Below the pieces are notes generated by a model. The model was not told the origin of the DNA and did not search any database. It saw only the letters and a program-made list of their open reading frames with translations. This document shows, one piece after another, positions 33,616 to 44,300 of a DNA stretch of 64,000 nt (positions within the stretch are counted from its first letter, which is position 1; each line of letters starts with the position of its first letter). The position numbers were made by a program, and so were the translations under genes. Source of the DNA: Hippopus hippopus (lineage: Eukaryota; Mollusca; Bivalvia; Cardiida; Cardiidae); contig OX328105.1 in assembly GCA_946811185.2 (NCBI GenBank), forward strand, positions 51,770,845 through 51,834,844, in the 5' to 3' direction.

Positions 33616-34301
33616 TCTTTTATCCCGTTAAATTTAATGTTTGAACCGGTGATACAAACAGATTCCGTTATGTCCGTAATGGCATTGTACTGGGTTTATA
33701 TGACCGAAAATACTGATAGTCGGTCGTATTCCGTAAGTGATCGTCATAAATGAATTATCTCGGCTTATTCCGTTCTTGGGTACAAACAAGTTGGCTTCTT
33801 TAAAAAAGAAGCCAGGAGAGGTCATCATCAATGTTTACAAATAGTTTATTGGCTATTAATTTCAAGATATTTTGGTACATGTAAACAAACAAGTTGGACA
33901 TTCAATGAATAGAGAAAAAAAAGCCGCAGCGTAGAAACCTCTCATGCAGTACATGGCAGTCACGCGACCTTCTTCCCGCGTTTCCAAGTCGCGTGATTTT
34001 TTCTCGGGGTGTTCTTTCTCTTTTTTTAACGAAATTCTTTTTTTTTCCTTTTGCTTAGATTATTTAGCTTAATAAAAAAAAATTACAATTATGAGAGAGG
34101 ACCTTTGCAATCAAATCAATAGAAAAAATCTCTTTTGAAATCCGTCAAATAAAAACAAACCACGTCTATTTCCTATTTCGGTTTTTTGATTTCGGTTTAT
34201 TTATAAAACTATGACGAAACAGACTGTGTATCAGAATAATTTTGCAAAGAAAATGGATTTAGACAGCAAATTCTGTGGCAGTCTGCCTTTTAAACTCACC
34301 A
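33616..34301. other. Intergenic, nothing recognised
   Basis: AT-rich flank of the foldback element, containing no long open frame. Confidence 0.4.
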
Positions 34302-34433
34302 CTGTTGGAGGGGTCATACTAAAATACGCCCTACAGGAAAATTCGCCCTACGAAGCCCTACGTTAAATTTATTGCCCTACGGGTATATGGTTTGTTTTGG
34401 ACAGAATTAATTACTTATTCCTTTTAAAATATA

Positions 34434-35967
34434 TACTGAACCAAAAAAGAAACTTCCCCTGTGTTTAAGTGCAGATATACACAAATATGAAAATCAGGAT
34501 TAAACTAGATTTTTATGCATTGAAAGAGTATTTTATTGCGACTTTGTGTGAAAAAAATTATTGCTGAGGGTTTATCCAAAAGTAGTGAAATGGTAGTTAA
34601 AATGCGGAAGGGGTCGCTCACCAAAATCACAAATTAATACCGGGTATGACCACCTTCAGCATGAAGGACTGCCTGGCATCGTTGGCGCATAGAACAGATA
34701 AGTGTATTGATTTCGGCTTGTAGAATGTTGTTCCATTCCTGAATTAAGGCTTGTCTTAGCTGAATGACGTTTGACGGTGGAATAGGGCGACGTCTAACAC
34801 GCTGGTCCAAATTATCCCAAAGGTGTTCAATGGGATTCAGATCAGGTCTTTTGGCAGGCCAATCATTAATAAATGCAATGTTATTCGCCCTGAGGAAATT
34901 CACATTGTCCCTAGCTGCATGGCTTGTGGCATTATCATGCTGAAAAAGAGTGATATTGGCATTATTTTGAAACAGTGGGATAACGTGCCTCGCAAGAATT
35001 TCATCTCGGTAGCGTTGGGCATTCAAATTCCCTTCGATAACGACGAGATTAGTGCGAAAGCCATGTGCAATGCCCGCCCAGACCAAGACAGAATCCCCAC
35101 CCCCAAAACGATCTCGTTCAAGTATGCAACAGTCGGCATAACGTTCATTTCTCCTACGGTATACTCGAACCCTGCCATCACCTCGATGAATGGAAAACCC
35201 CGACTCGCCAGAGAAAAGAACGCTATTCCATTGTTGTCTAAGCCAGCGTTGGTGTGTACCTGCCCAATTAACACGATTTCCGCGGTGAAGTCGCGTCAAA
35301 ACACAACCAACGTATGGACGACGTGCACGTAGCCCACCCTCGCGCAAGCGATTGCGCACAGTTTGGGCAGATATACGGTTGTTTTGTGTACCAGGGGTGT
35401 TAGCAGCAGTGCCTGTGGCAGTTTGGAAGCGATTGCGCAGGTGGGTGTTCCGAATATAGCGGTCTTGGCCGCGCGTCGTGACGCGAGGACGTCCACTACG
35501 TGGTCGATCTTTCGTACGCCCTGTTGCTTGAAAACGTTGCCTAAGGTGTCAAATAGCACGAGTAGAACATCCAATATTCATAGCAACAGCATTCATCGTC
35601 ATACCAGCATTAAGCATGCCAATGGCACGTTCGCGTAAATTTTGCGGAATTCTAGGCATATCAAAAATAAAGAAAACTAAAAAGAATTTAATTTTTTTCA
35701 ACGTTTTTTTCTTATTGACATGAAAGTCTATAAAATTAGACTGAAAGTTTTCAAAAAATATACACGAATTATACTGGTCCGTGCATGCACGTGAAAATCG
35801 CTTTCAGCGGGTTTCTTTTGCAAAATGCTTTCAATCGAGTTAAAATTTGTCTTATCGGACACATAATCGTTCGCCCGAATATATGTAGGTCATCTGACAT
35901 TTTGATTTTTTTTGATGACATTGCATTTGCACTTAAACACAGGGGAAGTTTCTTTTTTGGTTCAGTA
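34434..35967 (-). mobile_element. Tc1-like transposon inserted in the foldback arm
   Basis: Ends TACTGAACCAAAAAAGAAAC and GTTTCTTTTTTGGTTCAGTA form inverted repeats of at least 35 bp, flanked by TA (34432-34433, 35968-35969). The uninterrupted right foldback arm reads AAAATATACTTTATC, giving the empty site directly. The element is 1534 bp and carries one transposase pseudogene. Confidence 0.85.
34634..35659 (-). pseudogene. Tc1-like transposase, inactivated
   Basis: Reading from ATG at 35659-35657 gives 341 codons in one frame, interrupted by a single TGA at codon 37 (35551-35549). The N-terminal helix-turn-helix region (IPQNLRERAIGML) precedes it. The conserved core follows: LFSGESGF, LFQHDNATSHAA, RPDLNPIEHLWD. 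D242 and E278 (35 residues between) are present. The first catalytic aspartate, normally in FSDES, is glycine here (codon 151). Loss of that residue plus the nonsense codon means no active enzyme. The frame is otherwise intact, so decay is recent. Confidence 0.85.
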
Positions 35968-36292
35968 TACTTTATCTAAGATAACCTCAAATATCATGAC
36001 TTTACTTTGTATAATTTTGGCGACATTTGATCGATAGTTTTCGTACTGACGATGCGTGACAGGTGCTCTATACGCCCTACCACTTCAAAGCTCGCCCTAC
36101 TTGTTTTCGGGAGATATTTTCACCAATAAATTATTTCTGTAGTAAGAATAATGTTTCTTTTTACTGACTTTTACTTATTTGTTGTTCAATTCGAGGTTTT
36201 ATTGATGTTTCAGACGAAAACGTCCAAACGAGTGGAGATTCCAAGGGAGATAATTTAATAAGCAGAATTACCTAAAGATAGAGTTATCCTTT

Positions 36293-36925
36293 ATGAATAA
36301 AATCCCCAGTCATAACGACCTTAAGAAGGCTGTAGAAAACATTGTGGGAAAGGTAGAAAATATTGGTAACCAGTATTTTCTTCTTTATCTACAAATAGAC
36401 AGACAAAAAGAGACGATTACCCTTCTATTTCGACCCCTCTTTGAGTCTCATCAGATAATGGCACACTATGAAAATGGACAGATCTATATCCCAACTGTAT
36501 TTTTTCCCTTTTATAGATCTACACATTTTTTCCTGATTTTTAAAATCATTTTTCTTAAATCATATTAATTTTTCGTTTGTGTAACTTTTAAGATTTTTTC
36601 TTTCTTTGTGTTTGCCTACAATATTATCACACAGAGGCATATCATACAGCACAAACACTCTCGGAAAAGAAACACATAACGTTCCCCTTTACCACAAAAT
36701 CCCAACTTTCAATGACCCTGAGAAAAAATCTATGAGAAACCTTAAGGGTAGGAAATGCTGGTAACCTGCAGATTTCTTTTTCTCACAATGTATCTAAGAC
36801 AAAACTCATAACCTGTAATTCCATATCAAGGCCAAATTTCGCCGTTTAGGCATTCTCTAATTTGTCGTCTGCAAATGCGTTGAATTTTGACCAGTTTGAA
36901 ATTTTGTGGTCTTGTAGAGGGTTGA
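36293..36925 (-). mobile_element. Family A MITE fragments inside the foldback interior
   Basis: A piece at about 36293-36400 (ACATTGTGGGAAAGGTAGAA) and a more complete copy at about 36680-36925, ending GTCGTCTGCAAATGCG and GACCAGTTTGAAATTTTGTG. Both are diverged. Confidence 0.45.
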
Positions 36926-37846
36926 TTATCAATCAGTTTTTCACGTGCTTTGGAACTGGCCGATATATTAATCTTGCAGGATATTATTTAACCAGACTTT
37001 TGTTATGTTTGAGTTCTTACTTTAATATTTACAGGTTCGACGTCGGGGACGCGGATCTAATCTGATTCCCTTTTTTTTTGAAATTTTATTTCAATATTTT
37101 AATCATTATCATTTTTGCATGATCACAAATATCGATGATTCTGTTTCATTTGACGATCTTTTTAAATACATGAATTATTTTCTAAGAAAGCTTTGTCATT
37201 GTAAACTTTAAATATGTTGGAGACAGAATGTTTTTATTTTTATGTAATATAACACATTACAACTTGAATTTAAAGACAAGTACAGGGATGTAAAAAATTT
37301 GACAAATTTAATACGTTCTCGATTTTTTCTTTTCAACAGCTTTCTTGTTCAACATTTTGCAAACTAAGAGCATGAGATCGTATCAATCTATAAAGGATAA
37401 CTCTATCTCTAGGAAATTGTGTTTATCAAATTATCTCCCTTAGAATCTCCACCAGTGTGGACGTTTTCGTCTGGAACATCAGTAAAACATAGAAATGAAC
37501 AAAAAATAAGTAAAAGTCAGTAAAAAGAAACATTGTTATAACTACAGATATAATTAATTGGTGAAAATATCACCCAAAAACAAGTAGGGCGAGCTTTGAA
37601 GTGGTAGGGCGTATAGAGCACCTGTCACGCATCGTCAGTACGAAAACTCGAGATCAAATATCGTCAAAATTATACAAAATAAAGTCATGATATTTGAGGT
37701 CATGTTAGATAAAGTATATTTTAAAAGGAATAAGTAATTAATTCTGTCCAATACAAACCATATTCCCGTAGGGCGATAAATTTAACATAGGGCGTCGTAG
37801 GGCGAATTTTCCTGTAGGGCGTATTTTAGTATGACCGCTGTTGGAG

Positions 37847-40120
37847 AGGTCTGATGACCTCTCCAATGACATAGACATTCAAGATTAAGAACAAGACAAA
37901 TTTATGATGCATAGCATCATAGAAGCCGCAATCTTTTGGTGGACAATTTCAGAAATAGTGACTCTCTTGAGAAATTTCTGATTACATTTTTTGTATCTGT
38001 TTTTACCCCCACCAATGGAAAATCATGACAAATGGTACTAAAATGCAAGGAAAAAAGAAAAAGAAAATAATATGTACATGTATTCTAATTCTATATAAAA
38101 AAAAAAAAGAAGTTTAGAGAGGAATCTTAAATAATCTTGTTACTATATGAAAAAAAAAAAAAACGTAAAAGCATCGGAAATTTTAAGTTTCTACTCGAAA
38201 TTTGAAAATGGAGAAATTGCACATTCAAATACACCATTTTCCATTTATCGGATGATTTTAGAAAGGAAACTTCTGTAGCGGCATCAAAGGCAATACTACG
38301 GAATTATTTAAGTTACCAATTATTCAGAGTGATATTAAGATTGTTATTCACATATGATGTTTACATGTATTTACAATATTTATCAGTGATCTCTTCTTTG
38401 TGTTTCATTTTTCAAAAAAAAACTTAACTTTTTCTAAAAGATGATTTTCTTGCTTGTCAAAAAGTATCTTAGCATGCTTGTAACCAGGGATCTTATATAT
38501 GTGTATATACGAACCCTGTTGTAACACAGTGAATTTTTACGTTTCTGCTGTAGAAACAAAAAACTTTTGCATGGCATCTCCAAAATTATTCTGATCATAG
38601 TCTGTACAGTTGGCACAAACCACGTTTCTATTATTCCTGAATGGCAGCCACACGCACACACACACACAAAAAAAACAACATTTTTTAAGTCTTTAAAGAT
38701 CTGAATCTATTCAACCACAACATAATAACTATTACTATACATATTTCGTTTACTAAACAGTAGTTTGAACCATTTTTTGCATAGGCCTTGTACATGCCTA
38801 GTGTAAAACTTCTAATGTAATTTCCAAGAGCTATTCTAAACCTTTGACCAGCAGCGACGTAAAAAATTATATATTCACAGTAATAGGTTTTGTAATAACT
38901 TTAACCCTTCGACTACATAACGAAATAGAAACACTGAATAACGAAAACAAACAAGATTTTTTTATGTTTACGAAATATCTTATAGAATATTAAAAAAATA
39001 TTACACGGGCTATGTGCTGTCTGATCTTCATCTATTTCCGTCATTTTCGAGCAGCTTCAACCCTTCGAGCACCAGGCACCACCATGATAATTACTGTAGT
39101 CAATGGACATCACGATCCATACGTCATGTTTAAAGGGTCCTGTAGATCAGGACCATACCGTACAGCACGTACAGTCTGATCATAACAGCTTCGACACACA
39201 ATACAGTAAATGCTAAATTTCACAGGTCTCATAAGGTAGATGTTCCGTGTAACAAAAATCCATTCGGCTAAAGTGTCGACGAAGGGAAAAAAAAGGGTTA
39301 TCTTTCCGCAAGTATTCTATAAATAGCTGACGTAGACGCCTCTTGTGTAGGGAGGTTAACCAGTCTATACCTTGATCAAAGGTTAACCGCCGTTTTATCC
39401 TTTACAGATTAAAATTTGGACGAAAAAATTGTACATAAAATTGTTTCTGATTATCATATTCTAAGATGCTCTCTATATCATAATCATCGTTATTTTGTTT
39501 TGTAAAAAAGTAGACAAATGCAAAAACCATTGAGAGGTGGGAAAGCTTGTGATAAACGGAAAGCATAACAACTTCGTTTGGGAAAATAGAAGGAATCCTA
39601 TATGCTTGAAAACTTCGGGGGACTATCCAATTAAAGGATGTTTATCTTTCTGTATTTTTTATTGTTATTTGGGAATGAACTATATATTGCAAGAAAACCA
39701 GGCTTGAATTTCATGTAGGTCCTTTGGAATATTTAAGAAAGAGTCATGGGGAGTAATTCCGTCACAACAACACAACATTATTAGAAATTTTACAAAAATA
39801 ATGACCAATCGAATAATTACTTCAAATCATCTACATGGTAAATAGTTTAGGTACATTCCTACTGGAAGCCGCTCGAAAGAGGCTTCGAGCGGCTTCCAAT
39901 TATGTCCCAGACATTTAACAAAGACGACTACTGCATTGTGTTCTCTATAATTGAACTCGAGGATTTTTGTGTACGAGACAGGCCACAAAATACCGTGACA
40001 AATTGAACTATATTTAGCTAAAATTTCGCAATTTCTCTTGTCAAGACATTTTCAAAACCGATCCGCGATAGATACGTCAAAACAATGCCCACATGAATCT
40101 GACATTTTCGTTGCAAGAAT
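37847..40120. other. Intergenic, largely unrecognised
   Basis: AT-rich with several A runs and no supported gene. Two small structures: GGAGAGGTCTGATGACCTCTCC at 37843-37864, and a hairpin GGAAGCCGCTCGAA/TTCGAGCGGCTTCC at 39864-39897. A decayed family D hairpin lies near 39135-39185. Confidence 0.5.
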
Positions 40121-40123
40121 ATT

Positions 40124-40371
40124 TGAACCGTGCTCTGTGAAAAAGAGGTTTAATGCATTTCTAAGTCATCACATAAATTAGGGATCCGTAAAATCAATAT
40201 TGTTGAACAAACGACTGCATCATGAGGTAGACTGGACATTTGACACGCAGGGAATTAACTAATGGCAAAAAGTTTCAATTCAGGTCAGCCTGCGCCGACT
40301 TCGCAAGCTGTCCTGTTTCGATATTGTTTGCAGGTGCATTAAACACTCTTTTCACAGAGCGTGGCTCTTTT
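40124..40371 (-). mobile_element. MITE family B, reverse, diverged
   Basis: TTGAACCGTGCTCTGTG to CACAGAGCGTGGCTC. Hairpin GGTCAGCCTGCGCCGACTTC is poorly paired. Confidence 0.5.
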
Positions 40372-40411
40372 GAGTGAATTCTTTTAGAAACCAGTGTAAA
40401 CCTTCGTGTTT

Positions 40412-40880
40412 TAACTCTTTTACCGCATGACAAAATTTGGACTCATTTTATTGAAAGCATTTGCAGACGACAGTTAAAATGTGGCTAGAATGATGGCAGT
40501 TGTTTTTGAAAAGGTAGAAAACATTTTAGGAAAAAGGAGAAAATGCTGGTTACCAGCATTTTCTCCTTTTCACAAAATGTTTTCAAAGGCTTTCTTAGAG
40601 AGTCGTAAAAGGACGAGATTGTTTGGTAAAGTGTTAACCCTTTACCATACAATCCCGAGTTTTAACGACCCTGAAAAAAAGAAGGCTTTCGAAAAAGGCT
40701 TTCGAACAATTGTGGGAAAAGGAGAAAATGCTAGTTACCAGATTTTTTTTCCTTTTCCAACATTTTTTTTCCACCATATCAAAGACTGAAACCATTATTT
40801 GAGCTGCATTTAATTTTCGTCTGCAAATGCTTTCAATTTGTAAAATTTTCACATTTTTGTCGTTTGTTTAAAGTATTAAA
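40412..40880. mobile_element. Two family A MITEs joined at one TTAA
   Basis: A plus-oriented copy (40412-40642) and a minus copy (40636-40880) meet as GGTAAAGTGTTAACCCTTTA. The second starts CCCTTTACCATACAATCCCG and has a partial CCTGAAAAAAAGAAGGC duplication. Confidence 0.65.
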
Positions 40881-40946
40881 CAGTATTAAACAAGTTAAAT
40901 GAACATTTTTACCCTTTCTGCACCAAAAGCAACAGAATGGGCTTTT

Positions 40947-41013
40947 GCGGTCGACACAGATCAAGATCAGACTGCACGTTCTGCACAGTCTGATCTTGGA
41001 TCTATACCGTACG
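40947..41013. repeat. Family D hairpin, about 240 bases upstream of the TATA box of secreted gene 2
   Basis: GCGGTCGACACAGATCAAGA, CAGACTGCACGTTCTGCACA and back to CCGTACGC. A larger MITE may surround it: ACCCTTTCTGCACC at 40910 resembles the inverse of GGTGCTGAAAGAGC near 50095. Confidence 0.65.
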
Positions 41014-41254
41014 CTTATTTAGTAAAGCCTATAAGATAATAATTTTTCTAGGTTTCATTGAAATAAATTTTCAGCCATCAGAAGTTGAGCTAGCCACAGT
41101 AACCTATGAGATTTATGGAGAGCTGTCCTCCCTGCTTCGTTTTTGTCTTTTGACAGGAGTAAATGCGAGAGGATTTTGACGTATAGTGGAAACCCTCGAC
41201 ATATTATTAATCAATCGTGCCATTTTGACAGCTTTTGGGCTCGACAAAAATTTC

Positions 41255-41261
41255 TATATAA
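41255..41261 (+). promoter_or_regulatory. TATA box of secreted gene 2
   Basis: TATATAA lies 112 bases before the ATG at 41367, followed by a GC-richer stretch ACACCGGGGGTTCTTCAGGG. The position suits a start site near 41285-41290 and a UTR of about 80 bases (inference). Confidence 0.55.
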
Positions 41262-41366
41262 ACACCGGGGGTTCTTCAGGGCAGTCTGTATTAAACAACT
41301 ACACCTTGACAACGATCGTTTGATTCGGGGTTGCAAGCTTGGTGTTTTGTTGTTTGTAAAAGGGCG

Positions 41367-44300
41367 ATGAAGATTTTGGTGTTGAGTATAGTTCTTCTTT
41401 CAGCACTATGTGGGGTACAAAGTGGCATCCTTGGAGTAAACCAGGTCAATAAACGTAAGTATATTTCTATAGTTAATCGCAGATTATTATGATTTTGATT
41501 AGCCCATAGAAGTGCGGGAGCAAGGAAGCCTGGGCTTTTAGACTAGGGCCCAGTTTTTTCAAAAAAAGTTAAGCCTCCTATTTTGCTCAAATTCGCCAAT
41601 TGACTCATTCTCCGATTTCAGTTGTTTATTTGAAGTGCAATTCGCTAACATTATCAGGCTTTAAAATAGTAGCATGCCAAAATCCCGTTTCAGTCTAAAC
41701 TCAGCAATATAATGGACTTCAGTCTCTTAACTGGGTACTATCCGTTTATTCAGTTAAGCCTAAAACGTGGTGTCATGTCAGGATCTGAAAACGTTTCCTA
41801 AGTCTGTTAATATTAGTGAAATGCGTCTCAACTAGCCAACTCAATTTAAGTCGGAAAATGAGTCCGTTAGGGTGCGAGCGAAATAAGAGATTTCAGTTTT
41901 TTTTTTCGTGAAACCGGGCCAAGCTTTTTAAAAATGTGTTGTCTTTTCAATATAAATGGTAAAAAAAAAAGGTATAAACTAAGATAAAGCGCTGCACTCC
42001 TGACTCGGCCATTGGTCATTAACACCCTGTAGGTTTTTATTTGAAAAAAAAAATAGGAGAATTAGCTAAATGTACGCACGAACCATCCAAATGCACAATT
42101 ATTTCTTGTTACGGTATACACTTGTACTAAAAACAAATGTGTATTGGGGTCTGTGGCAGCATTGTTTGCAATTCAGGAAAACAGATTTTTTTTTTAATTC
42201 AAGTTTTCTTCCTGTTTGAAAGAATGGAATAACAACAACAACAAAAAAGTTAGCGACAGTTCCTCGGTAAGACCCAGTAAAAGACCTAGACAATATTTTA
42301 ACAAAATAATTTAAAATTCAAGCGTTTTTACCTTAAAAATAGCATCAGCTCAGGTGGTGCACAGGTACGACCGCTATCAGCGTAACTGACTGTTTCGTGG
42401 AAATGAGCCATACTCTGTGAAAAGGAGGCTTAATGCATCTGAAAAGGTATTGACCCAAGTCAGCCTGAGCCGTTCGCGCAGGCTAGCCTTGATTGAAACT
42501 TTTTGCCACGTGTACATTTTCTGCATATCAAAGGACATTCTGCCTTTTGATTCAGTTGGTTGTTATACAACATGGGTATTATGAATCCATGCATAATTAC
42601 ATATGTGTTGACTTGCTTTGTATAATGCATCGCTGGATTAAACCCCATTCTGTCAGAGCATGGGCAAAACTGATATGATCGAAAGCATCTTGGCCCGTAT
42701 TCAACAACCTTACTAGTTCTGAGACTAAACCACTTGGTTTAGCCAATCAGAAATTGCTTTACTTTCTATTTGTTATCCCATCCTTCCCATCTTTTATTAT
42801 AGTCAAGGAAATTTTAAGTGACAAAAGAGAAAATCGAACCACCAATTTCCAATCGACAGCTCTGCAAGTATGCTACAAGACTTCGCTGAACATATGCAAT
42901 GTACGTCGAGACTATGAATCGTTGGAACTATTATTTTCAAATTTCAACCTCGTACCTTCAACAAATCAAAACTATGTGCCCATTCTGCTTTATGAGGTCA
43001 AACGTCGAAATCAATGTTAAACACAGCAAATAACAGTTTTTCCTATGATGTTTAAAAAGGCTATTTTACTCATGCTGCTACGGCCATTGCACCTATTCAT
43101 ACTTTCCTTGGATTTCTTTTTTACCTGCAGGCCTTCACACAATAGGCCTGTTCTTTACAAGCAACGGGCTGCTTTCCTAGATAACCATAATCAAAACAAA
43201 GATCATCCGTGAGAGACGGGAATCCTATCGCATTGACCTCTATCAATCTTTGGCAATAAATTGTCAGAACTGGGTATTCAAACCGGCGACCCCATTGGTC
43301 CAAGCCCCATGGGATACCGTTTTTAGCTACCGTGCTCGGCTACAGCCGAAAAAATATGTATATGTTGGGAAGTCTGGATCCGTATTCACCGACCTACGTC
43401 AAGACTATTATAGTTTAACTTTCAAAGTAACGCAACTTCTGATTGGCTGAAACCAAGTGTTTCTAAATCTGGAATGACATAAGAATGCATCTTAGAATGG
43501 TTGAGGAATACTGCCTCTGTTACCTTCAAATTACCATGAATTTGTTTCCAGTTCATGATGAAGACGAATGGGAACCAGTATACCGGATATACAGTGGCGA
43601 CGACTGGAACTCCCATGACGACTTCTTAAGTCAAGAGAGGACAGCGAGGGATGGTGACGAAGACGATTCGCAGTTTAGATCGTGGAAAATGGAAAAGTGG
43701 GATGATTACAAAATCAACAAGGTCTAATAGTCTTACTTGTCCTTTTTTGGATGCTAATCATTTTGCTATGCAGGCTAAAGCCACACGGCGAGCTGATATT
43801 CATTTATTTTTGTTACCACACCGTCACCTTTTCCAAAACTCAGTGCGCATGTCAAACAAACTTCAAGTCGAGGTTACTGTTACTAAAAATAGTAGATGTA
43901 TTAAAATAACTCCTATGTGCATAAGTATTTCTAAATGAAATTTGTTTGTACAAACTTTATTTTAAACGCACTTGTTATTGGTTACGGGATTTAGATCTTA
44001 AAGAAAGATAAAAAAAAAAAAAATGTAGAGGAGTGTTCCGGAAGTTCGTGGCCATTCTTCATGTGTCAATTACCTTTAATCTAAGGCCACTGAAATTTAC
44101 ATATATTATAAACTTATAAATGCAGACTTCATATTTAACATAATCATGCGGGTTATCCTCATGGCGCGGTTTATAGACGTTGCCATAGAGACAAACATAA
44201 GGCCAAGCGGCGCATATGTGTTTTTCTATAATACCGAACATCGCTCGTCACAACTCGGCCGATTCCGTACATGCATCTAACTTGATCAACGGATCGCCCG

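Larger units (their letters stand above)
34311..37837. mobile_element. Foldback transposon, Mutator-like, with 449-bp inverted arms
   Basis: Left arm 34311-36295 (after removing the nested Tc1 and its target copy) and right arm 37389-37837 are inverted copies, each about 449 bp. They start GGGTCATACTAAAATACGCC and (reversed) CGGTCATACTAAAATACGCC. The 9-bp flank CTGTTGGAG occurs at 34302-34310 and 37838-37846. Each arm has six subterminal GCCCTAC sites (one mutated on the right). The interior, 36296-37388, is AT-rich, carries family A fragments and has no transposase. Long arms plus 9-bp duplications fit a non-autonomous Mutator-like element; the class is inference. Confidence 0.75.

Noticed and set aside
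34823..35332. 169-codon plus-strand open frame
   Set aside because: It is the antisense shadow of the Tc1 transposase pseudogene.
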